Source: Achromobacter xylosoxidans A8 (GTDB lineage: Bacteria > Pseudomonadota > Gammaproteobacteria > Burkholderiales > Burkholderiaceae_B). From it: a DNA stretch of 64,000 nucleotides. The notes under the pieces were generated by a model that searched no databases, had not been told where the DNA came from, and saw nothing but the letters and a program-made list of their open reading frames with translations. Numbering within the stretch: the stretch's first letter is position 1; each line of letters starts with the position of its first letter. The translations under genes and the position numbers were made by a program. This document shows, in pieces, positions 23,683 through 35,925 of the stretch. Location: the NCBI RefSeq assembly GCF_000165835.1, contig NC_014640.1, forward strand, positions 5,456,001 through 5,520,000. The letters are read 5' to 3'.

Positions 23683-25371
23683 CTAGCCGAGCGCCGCGGG
23701 CGGCGCCTGGCGCCAGCGTTCGATCGCTTCCACCGCCTGCTCGGGACTGCCGAAGATCTTTTCACGGCCGATCTTCTTGACCAGGCCCGAGCGTTCCAGC
23801 GCGGTGCGGAACTGGCCGTGCCCGCCCGCGACCAGCAGCGTGATGCCGCGCTCGTCCAGCGCATGCTTCAATTCATACAACGCTTCGACCGCGTCGGCGT
23901 CGGCCTGGGTCATGGCTTCGGCATCCAGCACGAACCACTGCACGTCGCCCGCCTGCTCGATGATCTCGCGCGCACGCCGGCGAAAGGCGTCAGCGTTGAA
24001 GAACCACACCGATGACTCGAACAGCCAGATCACCGCGCCCGGCACCGGCTGGGCCTCGGGATTCAGGTGCAGCTTGCCCAGCACGGTTTCCCCGGGCAAG
24101 CGGCCCAGCAAGGCATCGCGCGGATTGCCGGACACGTACATCGCATACAGCAAGGTGGCGCCCACCGACACCGCCACGCCCTGCAGCACGCCAAAACCCA
24201 CCACTCCCACCGCGGCCAGAATGCCGAACGCCAGCTCGATGCGCGAGATGCGCGCCAGGCGCATGAAGGCGTGGCCGTCGAACAGGCTGATGGCGGCCAG
24301 CAGCAGGATGGCCGACAGCACGGCCTGCGGCAGCCAGAACAGCGGCCCGCTCAAGAGGCTCACCACCACCGCCAGCGCCACCGCCGCGGTGACGCTGACC
24401 AGCGGCGAAGAACCGCCCGCCACCAGCCCCACCGCCGTGCGCGAGTCCGCGCCCGTCACCACGAAGCCCTGGAACAGGCCCGCCGCCATATTGGCCGCGC
24501 CAAAGCCCACCAGCTCGCGGTTGGGATCCACGTGTTCGCCCGTGCGCGCGGCGAAGCTGCGCGCCGTCACGATGCCGCTGGAAAAGCTGACCACCAAGAC
24601 CCCCGCCGCGCCCAGCAGGATGCCGTCCAGGCCCTCCAGCCGCACCGGCAGGCTCAGCGCCGGCAAACCGGCGGGCACCTCGCCCACCACGGCGATGCCC
24701 AGCCCGGGAAAGTTGAACAGCCACGACAGCAGGCAGGCCAGCACCACCAGCAGGATGGGCCCTGGCCAGGTGGGCCGCCATCGCTTCACCGCCACCAGCA
24801 GCGCGCAGGAGGTCAGGCCCAGGATCAACGTCGGGATCTGGATTTCGGGCAGGCGCCGCGACAACTCCAGGAAGGGATGCACCAGGCCGCTGTTGCGCAG
24901 GCCCACCCCCGTCAGGCCGCTCAGCTGCGACAGGGCCAGCGTAATCGCCACCCCCGCCATGTAGCCGATCAGCACCGGTCGCGACAGCAGGTTGGCCAGC
25001 ACGCCCAGCCGCAGCGCGCGCGCGATCAGGCAGCCCACGCCCACCGTCAAGGCGATGCCGGTGGCGGCCACCAGCCGGTCTTCCGGCGAGGTCAGCGCCA
25101 TCCCGGTCAGGGTGGCGGCGATCAGGGTGCAGGTGGCCGTGTCCGGCCCGACGATCAAGGTGCGCGACGAACCGAACAAGGCGTAACCCAGCATCCCGGC
25201 GATGGCCGCCCACAGGCCGGCCACGGGCGGCACGCCCATCATGGCCGCGTAGGCCAGACCCACCGGCAGCGCCACCGCCGCCACGCTCAGCCCGGCGGTG
25301 ACGTCGCGCCGCGCCGATTCCCGGGTGATGCCGCGGAAGTTGTTGAGGCCGGGAATGAAACGTAAGTTCAT
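23683..25371 (-). CDS. SulP-family anion transporter with STAS domain
   Basis: A 562-residue inner-membrane transporter. The start MNLRFIPGLNNFRGIT leads into DVTAGLSVAAVALPVGLAYAAMMGVPPVAGLWAA, the SulP signature, followed by about a dozen membrane spans (GPDTATCTLIAAT, GAANMAAGLFQGFVVTGADSRTAV). A cytoplasmic STAS domain covers the last 120 residues (VQWFVLDAEAMTQADADAVEAL). SulP members carry sulfate, bicarbonate or dicarboxylates; no carbonic anhydrase is attached and the substrate is undetermined. The pgk terminator upstream separates it from the glycolytic operon. It is convergent with fabI. Confidence 0.92.
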   Translation of the reverse strand: MNLRFIPGLNNFRGITRESARRDVTAGLSVAAVALPVGLAYAAMMGVPPVAGLWAAIAGMLGYALFGSSRTLIVGPDTATCTLIAATLTGMALTSPEDRLVAATGIALTVGVGCLIARALRLGVLANLLSRPVLIGYMAGVAITLALSQLSGLTGVGLRNSGLVHPFLELSRRLPEIQIPTLILGLTSCALLVAVKRWRPTWPGPILLVVLACLLSWLFNFPGLGIAVVGEVPAGLPALSLPVRLEGLDGILLGAAGVLVVSFSSGIVTARSFAARTGEHVDPNRELVGFGAANMAAGLFQGFVVTGADSRTAVGLVAGGSSPLVSVTAAVALAVVVSLLSGPLFWLPQAVLSAILLLAAISLFDGHAFMRLARISRIELAFGILAAVGVVGFGVLQGVAVSVGATLLYAMYVSGNPRDALLGRLPGETVLGKLHLNPEAQPVPGAVIWLFESSVWFFNADAFRRRAREIIEQAGDVQWFVLDAEAMTQADADAVEALYELKHALDERGITLLVAGGHGQFRTALERSGLVKKIGREKIFGSPEQAVEAIERWRQAPPAALG

Positions 25372-25479
25372 GATGCTGCGAGGGAAAATCGGGAAGGAAG
25401 CGCGCTCGGAGCGGCTGTTTGCGCCAAGGCTACACCAAGCCGGCCAAACCGGGGCAGCCGCCATCAAATAGCCTGCATG

Positions 25480-25505
25480 AAAAAGCCGCCCCATCGGGGC
25501 GGCTT
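25480..25505 (-). terminator. Rho-independent terminator of pgk
   Basis: On the minus strand AAGCCGCCCC, a short loop and GGGGCGGC are followed by TTTTT, 22 bases after the pgk stop. It closes the tkt-gap-pgk operon. Confidence 0.85.
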
Positions 25506-25527
25506 CGGCTTTGCAGGGCAAACCGCT

Positions 25528-26724
25528 TTACTTGGCGTAGCGGGCTTCCAGCACGGCCACGGCGGGCAGGGTCTTGCCTTCCAGGAATTCCAGGAAAGCG
25601 CCGCCGCCGGTCGAGATGTAGCCGACCTGCTCGCCGATGCCGTACTTGGCGATGGCGGCCAGCGTGTCGCCGCCACCGGCGATCGAGAAGCCTGCCGATT
25701 CGGCGATCGCACGCGCCACCACTTCGGTGCCGTTGGCGAACTGGTCGAACTCGAACACGCCCACGGGGCCGTTCCAGACGATGGTGCCGGCTTGCTTCAG
25801 GATCTCGGCCAGTTGCGCCGCGGTCTTGGGGCCGATGTCCAGAATCATGTCGTCGTCGGCCACGTCTTCAGCCGCCTTGACGGTGGCTTCGGCGTCGGCG
25901 CCGAATGCCTTGGCGCACACCACGTCCACCGGAATCGGCACGGCCGCGCCGCGCTGCTTCATGATGTCGATCACGGCGCGCGCCTGGTCGACCTGGTCGG
26001 GTTCGGCCAACGACTTGCCGATGGACAGGCCGGCGGCCAGCATGAAGGTGTTGGCGATGCCGCCGCCCACCACCAACTGGTCGACCTTGTCGGCCAGCGA
26101 TTGCAGGATCGACAGCTTGGTCGACACCTTGGAGCCGCCCACGATGGCGACCAGCGGGCGCTTGGGCTCGTGCAACGCACGGCCCAGGGCGTCCAGTTCG
26201 GCGGCCAGCAGCGGGCCGGCGCAGGCCACGGGCGCAAAGCGCGCGATGCCATGGGTGGTGGCTTCGGCGCGGTGGGCAGTGCCGAACGCGTCATTGACGT
26301 AGACGTCGCACAGCGCCGCCATCTTCCTGGACAGCGTCTCGTCGTCCTTCTTTTCGCCAACGTTGACGCGGCAGTTTTCCAGCAGCACGACCTGGCCGTG
26401 ATCGACCTGGACGCCATCGACCCAGTCGCGCACCAGTTGCACAGGCATGCCCAGCAGTTCGGACAGGCGCTGGCCGACCTTGGCCAGCGAATCGGCGTCG
26501 GTCAGCACGCCTTCCTTGGGACGGCCCAGGTGCGACGTGACCATGACGGCGGCGCCAGCGTCCAGCGCCATGCGGATGCCGGGCACCGAGGCGCGGATGC
26601 GGGTGTCTTCGCTGATGCGGCCGGCGTCGTCGAACGGCACGTTCAGATCGGCGCGGATGAACACGCGCTTGCCGGACAGGGCGCCGGACTTGGCCAGCGC
26701 GGACAGAGTGTTGACCTTGGACAT
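25528..26724 (-). CDS. pgk: Phosphoglycerate kinase
   Basis: A 398-residue glycolytic/Calvin-cycle enzyme transferring phosphate from 1,3-bisphosphoglycerate to ADP. Marks are [27 protein letters not shown], the substrate-site [16 protein letters not shown], and the C-terminal nucleotide loop [13 protein letters not shown]. The start [14 protein letters not shown] is the family's usual one; an upstream in-frame ATG adds 17 residues without support. It is the last gene of tkt-gap-pgk, 95 bases after gap, and the spacer holds a compound hairpin that may adjust its expression. Confidence 0.96.
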   Translation of the reverse strand: MSKVNTLSALAKSGALSGKRVFIRADLNVPFDDAGRISEDTRIRASVPGIRMALDAGAAVMVTSHLGRPKEGVLTDADSLAKVGQRLSELLGMPVQLVRDWVDGVQVDHGQVVLLENCRVNVGEKKDDETLSRKMAALCDVYVNDAFGTAHRAEATTHGIARFAPVACAGPLLAAELDALGRALHEPKRPLVAIVGGSKVSTKLSILQSLADKVDQLVVGGGIANTFMLAAGLSIGKSLAEPDQVDQARAVIDIMKQRGAAVPIPVDVVCAKAFGADAEATVKAAEDVADDDMILDIGPKTAAQLAEILKQAGTIVWNGPVGVFEFDQFANGTEVVARAIAESAGFSIAGGGDTLAAIAKYGIGEQVGYISTGGGAFLEFLEGKTLPAVAVLEARYAK

Positions 26725-26751
26725 ATTTGGATTCCTACGATGGGCGTACAA

Positions 26752-26800
26752 AGGGGACGAACCCATTTTCCGCAAGCGCGGAAAACAAATCCGTCCCCTC
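26752..26800. repeat. Compound inverted repeat between gap and pgk (REP-like)
   Basis: Outer arms AGGGGACG (26752-26759) and CGTCCCCT (26793-26800) enclose an inner perfect hairpin TTTTCCGC-AAGC-GCGGAAAA (26766-26785). The flanking AAAGGGGACG also occurs at 18218-18227 before the DUF3141 operon, where GGGAC/GTCCC arms surround another short spacer. It may be a dispersed intergenic element of this genus. Confidence 0.55.
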
Positions 26801-26819
26801 TATGGACTAGCCGTGTTGC

Positions 26820-29881
<3,062 letters not shown>

Positions 29882-30147
29882 TCGGAAGGCTCTTTGAAGC
29901 TGGCGGGCCTACGATCGAAATAGGGGCCAGTTGAGTAGGTTGCGAAGCATGGGATTTTAGCATCCAGGGGTTTCCCCGACGCCATCGGCCAGAAGGCGGC
30001 CCCGTGCTAGGCTACTGGCCCGAGAACAAGCGCCCCCACGCCGGGCCCGCTGCGCCGGCTAGCTGCTCCCCAAGAAGCGTTTTTTGCCTTGGAACGGCCC
30101 GGCGGCAAGAAAGTCTTTCTCCACATCAGATCAGTTTGCGCACATTC

Positions 30148-30879
30148 ATGTCAGCCCCCCGTTTCTTCTGCGACATCCCCCTGACCGCCGGCGCCCGCGT
30201 GGCGCTGCCGGACGCCTTGGCGCACCATGCGCTGCGCGTCCTCCGGCTGCGCGCGGGCGAAGCCGTGGCGCTGTTCAACGGCCAGGGCGGCGAATATCCC
30301 GCCACCCTCGAAGTGGACGGCAAGGCCGGCTTTGCCCAACTGGGCCAATTCCTGCCGCGCGAGGCTGAACTGGCCGGACGCATTACTTTGGTGCAGGGGC
30401 TGCCCTCCGGGGACAAGATGGACTGGGTGGTGGAGAAGGCCGTGGAGCTGGGCGCCGCGCGCGTCTGCCCCATCGCCGCGCAGCGCAGCGTGCTGCAATT
30501 GTCGGGCCCCCGGCTCGACAAGCGCGTGGCGCACTGGCAGCGCATCGCGCAATCCGCCAGCGAACAATGCGGCCGCAACCGGCTGATGGCGGTGGACGCC
30601 CCGTTCACGCTGGCCGACTGGCTGCAACAGCCCGCCGACGGCCTGCGGCTAATGTGTCATCCCGAAGCGAGTGACGACCTTGCCGGCGCGCTGCGTGCCG
30701 TGCCGAACCTGCAGGCCCTGACCTTGCTGGTGGGGCCCGAAGGCGGATGGTCGGACAAGGAATTGGCCCAGGCCCGCGAGGCGGGCGTGCAGGCCGTGCG
30801 CTTCGGCCCCCGGGTGCTGCGCACCGAGACCGCGGGACTGGCGCTGCTGTCGGCGGCCAGCGCGCTGCTGGCCTGGTAA
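30148..30879 (+). CDS. rsmE: 16S rRNA m3U1498 methyltransferase RsmE
   Basis: A 243-residue SPOUT-fold methyltransferase. The N-terminal PUA-like part carries HHALRVLRLRAGEAVALFNGQGGEY; the C-terminal knot has LLVGPEGGWSDKELAQAREAG and FGPRVLRTETAGLALLSA, the S-adenosylmethionine site. It methylates U1498 in 16S rRNA. The start MSAPRFFCDIPL is taken from the family pattern; no clear ribosome binding site is seen, and the upstream in-frame ATGs give an unlikely leader. It converges with the barstar gene, ten bases apart. Confidence 0.94.
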   Translation: MSAPRFFCDIPLTAGARVALPDALAHHALRVLRLRAGEAVALFNGQGGEYPATLEVDGKAGFAQLGQFLPREAELAGRITLVQGLPSGDKMDWVVEKAVELGAARVCPIAAQRSVLQLSGPRLDKRVAHWQRIAQSASEQCGRNRLMAVDAPFTLADWLQQPADGLRLMCHPEASDDLAGALRAVPNLQALTLLVGPEGGWSDKELAQAREAGVQAVRFGPRVLRTETAGLALLSAASALLAW

Positions 30880-30889
30880 GGCGGTCAGA

Positions 30890-31357
30890 TCAGTTGTCTT
30901 CGCCGTAGGGCGCTGCCGCCACGCCGGGCTCGGGGTCCGGATGGCGTCCGGCGTGCTCGATGACATACGAAAAAATGCGACCGTTTTCGCGCGCGAAATC
31001 CGCCGCGTCGGAGCACACGGTTTCGATGCGACCGGCGTCTTCTTCCAGCGCCGGATCGCCCGAATGCAGCTTGTACAGCCACAGCACCACGCCGGTCTTG
31101 TGGTCCAGCACGGTGTCGCACAGGCAGTCGTAGAGCGCGTCCAGGTTGCCGCCGAAGTACTCGGGGAAATCCACTGCCTTGACGATGGCGCGCAGCACCG
31201 CGGAACGGCTGCGGGCAGGATCGCAATTGGCGACGAACAGGGCCAGGCCAAGCTCATGGGCGGCATCCACCACGGCCTTCTTGTCCAGCCCGTCATGGGC
31301 CAGCGCACCGCCGCGCATCAGCTGCCGCTGCAGAGTAGATTGGCCATTGCGCGTCAT
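30890..31357 (-). CDS. Barstar-family protein
   Basis: A 155-residue acidic protein whose centre matches barstar, the inhibitor of the ribonuclease barnase: AIVKAVDFPEYFGGNLDALYDCLCD at about residues 56-80 is the diagnostic helix-loop with FPEYFGGNLDAL. An extra N-terminal arm (residues 1-30) and an acidic C-terminus (GRHPDPEPGVAAAPYGEDN) are longer than in classical 90-residue barstar. No barnase-like toxin gene is next to it. Its start overlaps the patatin stop by four bases, so it is coexpressed with a phospholipase. It could protect against an imported nuclease or serve another protein contact. Confidence 0.85.
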   Translation of the reverse strand: MTRNGQSTLQRQLMRGGALAHDGLDKKAVVDAAHELGLALFVANCDPARSRSAVLRAIVKAVDFPEYFGGNLDALYDCLCDTVLDHKTGVVLWLYKLHSGDPALEEDAGRIETVCSDAADFARENGRIFSYVIEHAGRHPDPEPGVAAAPYGEDN

Positions 31358-32583
31358 GCCTGAGCCCCCTTGAAAAAGGCGATCACTTCGTCGTTACGCT
31401 GCATCGTATCGGCATAACCCAGTTCAATCAATCGCTTGGTGTAGCTGGATTCAAATAAGAGGTAGGACATCAGCGACCCGCCGCCGGGACGGTCTGGGTC
31501 GGACGATACACCGAGTACGCGGAAAAGGGCACGGGCCTGGGCCGGCATATCCTGCAAATGTTCCAGCGCCATGACATCCAGCGATTGGCTGGGGGTGATC
31601 GTCAGGACCTCGATGCGGCGCGCGTGGCCCTGCCCGCCGTCCGAACTGGACTGGTCCATCAGGAAGTTGATGCGCTCCAGGCGCTCGACGTCGGCCGACA
31701 GGCCGTCCAGGAAAATGCTGGCCAGCGCATGTCCGCCGACCTGGGCCAGCGAGGGATAAGGCGGCGAATCCTCGCGGTTTTCAGGGTGGGTTTCATCGCG
31801 GAAGCCCGTGCCTATCACCAGCACCCGATGCGCCCCCAGGTGTATCGCCGGACTGATGGGCGCAAGCTGGCGCATCGAGCCGTCGCCGCACCACTCCCCC
31901 TTGCCATGCACCTGCACCTGGCGGGCCGGGAAGACGAAGGGAATGGCGGACGAGGCCATCAGGTGGTCGATGCCGATGGGCGTGGGCAGCGCCAGCCGCA
32001 GATAGCGGTGCCAGGGCTCGATGGGCGTGTGCGCCTGGTAGAAGGTCAAGTGCTCGCCGCTGGTGTAGCCCGAGGCCGTGATCGCCAACGCCGACAGCGC
32101 GCCGCTTTCAAGATTGGTGCGCAGGTGCTGGAAGTCCAGCACCCGCTCCAGCAAGCCCTGCATGGGGCTGTTGTCCAGCAGCGAATGGGGCCGCTTGCGC
32201 GTCAGGCCCGAGTACATCCACCCCAGCGACAGCAAGCCCAGCCAGCGCACGCCGGTACGGATCAGGCCGGGCGCATCGGCCCGGTAGATCATGTCGGTAT
32301 TCAGGGAGGACCACAGCCGGCGGATGCGGCGCACGCCCAGATGGGGCCGGTCGGCGCGGCAGGCCAGCGCGGCGGCGTTGATGGCGCCGGCGGAGGTGCC
32401 GCAGATGATGTGGAAAGGATTTTGAAAGCGCGAGTGCCAGTCCGGATCCAGCAACTCCATGATGGCGCTGAGCACGCCCACCTGATAGGCGGCGCGGGCG
32501 CCGCCTCCGGTCAGGACCAGGCCGGTCGGCGTGCGCGGGCACGCCGGACCGGGTGGCGTCACATCAACGCGGTGTATTGACAT
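31354..32583 (-). CDS. Patatin-like phospholipase
   Basis: A 409-residue lipid acyl hydrolase. The oxyanion motif TGGGARAAYQVGVL is at about residues 25-38, nucleophile Ser64 in CGTSAGAIN, and the catalytic aspartate in the WCGDGSMRQLAPIS stretch, in place of the usual DGG. No signal peptide is visible, so it is cytoplasmic or secreted by another route. Its first 20 bases overlap the end of maeB and its last four overlap the barstar gene. It may act in membrane lipid turnover; the substrate is unknown. Confidence 0.9.
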   Translation of the reverse strand: MSIHRVDVTPPGPACPRTPTGLVLTGGGARAAYQVGVLSAIMELLDPDWHSRFQNPFHIICGTSAGAINAAALACRADRPHLGVRRIRRLWSSLNTDMIYRADAPGLIRTGVRWLGLLSLGWMYSGLTRKRPHSLLDNSPMQGLLERVLDFQHLRTNLESGALSALAITASGYTSGEHLTFYQAHTPIEPWHRYLRLALPTPIGIDHLMASSAIPFVFPARQVQVHGKGEWCGDGSMRQLAPISPAIHLGAHRVLVIGTGFRDETHPENREDSPPYPSLAQVGGHALASIFLDGLSADVERLERINFLMDQSSSDGGQGHARRIEVLTITPSQSLDVMALEHLQDMPAQARALFRVLGVSSDPDRPGGGSLMSYLLFESSYTKRLIELGYADTMQRNDEVIAFFKGAQA

Positions 32584-34852
32584 CGACCACCGTCATCGCG
32601 GTCATGTTGACGATGCGGCGCACGGTGGAACTGGAGGTCAGGATGTGCACCGGCGCGTTCGCGCCCAGCAGGAACGGACCCACCGCCACGTTGCCGCCCG
32701 CGGCCGTCTTGAGCAGGTTGTAGGCGATGTTGCCCGAGTCCACGTTCGGGCACACCAGCAGGTTGGCCTGGCCCTTGAGCGTGGACGACGGCAAGATACG
32801 CATGCGCAGCGCTTCATCCAGCGCGCAGTCGCCATGCATTTCGCCGTCGATCTCCAGGTCCGGCGCGGCCTGGCGCACCAACTCCAGCGCGCGGCGCATC
32901 TTCGCGCCCGAGGCCGAACTGCCCGAACCGAAGTTCGAACGCGACAGCAGCGCGATCTTGGGCGCCAGATACATGCGGCGCATCTCGTTGGCGGCGGCGA
33001 TGGTGAATTCGGCGATCTGCTCGGCCGAGGGTTCGTCGTTGACATGCGTGTCCACCAGCACCACCGTGCGCTCATTCAGCAGCAGGATGTTCATGGCGGC
33101 GTACACATTGTGCCCAGGGCGACGGCCGATGACTTCGTCCACGAAGCGCAGATGGTCATGGTACGCGCCCACCGAACCGCAGACCATGCCGTCGGCATCA
33201 CCCAGGCGCACCATCATCGCGCCGATCAGGGTCATGCGGCGGCGCATTTCCACGCGCGCCATTTCCTTGGTGATGCCACGACGGCACATCAGTTCCCAGT
33301 ACGTGGTCCAGTACTGGTGGAAGCGCTCGTCGTATTCCGGGTTGGTGACTTCGACGTCCTCGCCCAGGCGCAGCCGCAGGCCCAGCTTTTCGATGCGGGT
33401 CAGCAGCACCGACGGACGGCCCACCAGAATGGGACGGGCCAGGCCTTCGTCCACGATCACCTGCACCGCGCGCAGCACGCGTTCGTCCTCGCCTTCGGCA
33501 AACACGATGCGGGCCGGAGCGCCTTCGCGCACGATGCGCTTGGCCGCCGAGAACAGCGGCTTCATGAAGGCGCCCGAGTGGTACACGAACTGCTGCAACT
33601 GCTCTTCGTAGGCTTCCAGGTCGGCCAGCGGACGCGTGGCCACGCCGCCTTCCATCGCGGCCTTGGCCACCGCCGGGGCGATGCGCACGATCAGGCGCGG
33701 ATCGAAGGGCTTGGGGATCAGGTATTCAGGGCCGAACGAAATATCGTAGGTGCCATAGGCCGCCGCCACGACTTCGTTCTGTTCCTCTTCGGCCAGCTCG
33801 GCGATGGCGTAGACCGCCGCCTTTTCCATTTCGCGGGTGATGGTAGTGGCGCCCACGTCCAGCGCGCCGCGGAAGATGTAGGGGAAGCACAGCACGTTGT
33901 TGACCTGGTTCGGATAGTCCGAACGGCCGGTCGCCATGACCACGTCGTCGCGCACCGATTGCGCCAGTTCCGGCAGGATCTCGGGCGTGGGGTTGGCCAG
34001 CGCCAGGATCAGCGGGCGCGGGCCCATCGCCGCGACCATCTCGGGCTTGAGCACGCCGCCGGCCGACAGGCCCAGGAACACGTCGGCGTCCTGGATCACT
34101 TCGGCCAGCTTGCGGGCCTCGGTCTTCTGCGCGAAGCGCGCCTTGTCCGGGTCCATCAGCACGGTGCGGCCTTCGTAGACCACGCCTTCGATGTCGGTGA
34201 CCCAGACATTTTCCAGCGGCAGGCCCAGGTCCACCATCAGGTCCAGGCAGGCCAGCGCGGCCGCGCCCGCGCCCGAGGTCACCACCTTGACCTGCTTGAT
34301 GTCCTTGCCCACGACTTTCAGGCCGTTGATGAAGGCGGCCGACACGCAGATCGCGGTGCCGTGCTGGTCGTCATGGAAGACCGGGATCTTCATGCGCTCG
34401 CGCAGCTTGCGCTCCACGGTGAAGCATTCCGGCGCCTTGATGTCTTCAAGATTGATGCCGCCGAAGGTGGCTTCCAAGCCGGCGATGATCTCGACCAGCT
34501 TGTCCGGGTCGGTCTCGTTGATCTCGATGTCGAAGACGTCCAGGCCGGCGAACTTCTTGAACAGCACCGCCTTGCCTTCCATCACCGGCTTGGAGGCCAG
34601 CGCGCCGATGTTGCCCAGGCCCAGCACCGCGGTGCCGTTGGTGATCACGCCGACCAAGTTGCCGCGCGCCGTATAGCGGTACACATTGGCCGGGTCCGCA
34701 ACGATTTCTTCACAGGCTGCCGCCACTCCAGGCGAGTACGCCAGGGCCAGGTCGCGCTGATTGGTGAGCTGCTTGGTCGGCGTAACCGAGATTTTGCCGG
34801 GGCGACCAAGCTCATGGTATTCAAGGGCGGCTTTGCGGAGATTGGCATCCAT
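32564..34852 (-). CDS. maeB: NADP-dependent malic enzyme MaeB with C-terminal phosphotransacetylase-like domain
   Basis: A 762-residue two-part enzyme. The N-terminal malic enzyme (about residues 1-430) shows [24 protein letters not shown] start region, [21 protein letters not shown], and [16 protein letters not shown] for NADP. The C-terminal part resembles phosphotransacetylase ([31 protein letters not shown]) and is regarded as regulatory, sensing acetyl-CoA. Length is as in E. coli MaeB. It converts malate to pyruvate, giving NADPH. The patatin gene starts inside its last codons. Confidence 0.95.
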   Translation of the reverse strand: MDANLRKAALEYHELGRPGKISVTPTKQLTNQRDLALAYSPGVAAACEEIVADPANVYRYTARGNLVGVITNGTAVLGLGNIGALASKPVMEGKAVLFKKFAGLDVFDIEINETDPDKLVEIIAGLEATFGGINLEDIKAPECFTVERKLRERMKIPVFHDDQHGTAICVSAAFINGLKVVGKDIKQVKVVTSGAGAAALACLDLMVDLGLPLENVWVTDIEGVVYEGRTVLMDPDKARFAQKTEARKLAEVIQDADVFLGLSAGGVLKPEMVAAMGPRPLILALANPTPEILPELAQSVRDDVVMATGRSDYPNQVNNVLCFPYIFRGALDVGATTITREMEKAAVYAIAELAEEEQNEVVAAAYGTYDISFGPEYLIPKPFDPRLIVRIAPAVAKAAMEGGVATRPLADLEAYEEQLQQFVYHSGAFMKPLFSAAKRIVREGAPARIVFAEGEDERVLRAVQVIVDEGLARPILVGRPSVLLTRIEKLGLRLRLGEDVEVTNPEYDERFHQYWTTYWELMCRRGITKEMARVEMRRRMTLIGAMMVRLGDADGMVCGSVGAYHDHLRFVDEVIGRRPGHNVYAAMNILLLNERTVVLVDTHVNDEPSAEQIAEFTIAAANEMRRMYLAPKIALLSRSNFGSGSSASGAKMRRALELVRQAAPDLEIDGEMHGDCALDEALRMRILPSSTLKGQANLLVCPNVDSGNIAYNLLKTAAGGNVAVGPFLLGANAPVHILTSSSTVRRIVNMTAMTVVDVNTPR

Positions 34853-34994
34853 AGGGGCGTCTACTAGCTAGAGTGTGTGACACGAAAGGGGGGAATTCTA
34901 TTCCGATGGCGGACGCCGCGATACCTCGGCAATCCCCGCCTGCCCCTTGGATAAGCATGCGCATCCCATGTTAGCGCCGGCTTACAAATTGTCG

Positions 34995-35882
34995 CTATTC
35001 CGCGATGTGGAATAGGGGAAAACGACCATCGGGATCGAATAGCGCCTTCACCCGGGAATCCAGCCGGGTGGTAGCCAGGCCGGGCGGCTCGTCCCCGCCC
35101 ACGGGCGCTTGCGGCGCGGGCGCGGCCTCAGCCAGCGTCACCGCCTGCACCCAGGCCAGCGTGCCGCCGTGTCCCAGCAGCAGATGCGCCAGGTTGACGG
35201 TGGCGGGCGCTTCCGGCTTCAGGGCGTCCAGCCGGTAGCGGCCCAGCCAGCGCTCGCCGTCCCGGGTGGCGAAGGCATCGCCGCCCGAAGCCAGCTGGAA
35301 CAACGCCGGGATCAGGCGCTGCACGGTGGCGGAACGCAGGGGCTGGACGTCCGACTCGCCGAAGGGTCCCAGGGTTTCCTCGATGCCGTCCGCCAGCATC
35401 ACGTCCAGGGCCAGCACCCCCGAGTCCGCGCAGCGCCCGGCGGGCCAGTTGGCCTTGGCCGCCAGCCACGCGGCCAGCGTCAGGTCCGCGGGCAGGCCGG
35501 CGAACTGCCTCAGCCCGGCCTCGGCCAGCGCCGCCACCAGCGTCCCAGGCTGCGCGCGCCAGCGCCCGGTATCGCCGGACAGGCGCACCAGCCCGGTCAG
35601 GGCGGACGGATCCACCCGCAGAAGCGGGCCGCGGGTCGCCTCGAACGGTCCTTCGGCTCCCGCCAGCGCCAGCGTCACGCGGTATTCGGCGCAAAGCGTG
35701 CGCGCATGCGCCACGTCCGCGTCCCGCGCCGCTGCCAGCACGCCGCGGGGGCCGCCCTCTTCCGCCTCGCCCAGATCTCGGACGGATCCCTGGCAGAGCA
35801 GGGCCAGCCGCTCCATGAAGGCCGACCACGGGCTGCGGGCCGGACGACGGCCCAGGAGGAAAGCGCGCCGGGATGGCTGCAT
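34995..35882 (-). CDS. Divergent FAD-linked oxidase-like protein with a Tat-like N-terminus
   Basis: A 295-residue protein. The start MQPSRRAFLLGRRPARSPW contains SRRAFLLG, a good twin-arginine motif. The rest follows the rhythm of GlcE/FAD-binding-4 proteins: DADVAHARTLCAEYRVTLALAG, LLRVDPSALTGLVRL, WRAQPGTLVAALAEAGL, DSGVLALDVMLADG, and the ending VKALFDPDGRFPLFH. However, the glycine-histidine pocket motif that holds the flavin pyrophosphate is not evident, so it may have lost flavin binding. Its ATG overlaps an ATG on the opposite strand, in the leader of the aminotransferase. Function unknown. Confidence 0.55.
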   Translation of the reverse strand: MQPSRRAFLLGRRPARSPWSAFMERLALLCQGSVRDLGEAEEGGPRGVLAAARDADVAHARTLCAEYRVTLALAGAEGPFEATRGPLLRVDPSALTGLVRLSGDTGRWRAQPGTLVAALAEAGLRQFAGLPADLTLAAWLAAKANWPAGRCADSGVLALDVMLADGIEETLGPFGESDVQPLRSATVQRLIPALFQLASGGDAFATRDGERWLGRYRLDALKPEAPATVNLAHLLLGHGGTLAWVQAVTLAEAAPAPQAPVGGDEPPGLATTRLDSRVKALFDPDGRFPLFHIAE

Positions 35883-35925
35883 GACTACAATTCCTTTTTC
35901 ACTACGAAACGCCTTCGAGAATCCG

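Noticed and set aside
32531..34867. Open frame of 778 codons on the plus strand opposite maeB
   Set aside because: Composition-driven shadow; the minus strand encodes an unambiguous malic enzyme of standard length.
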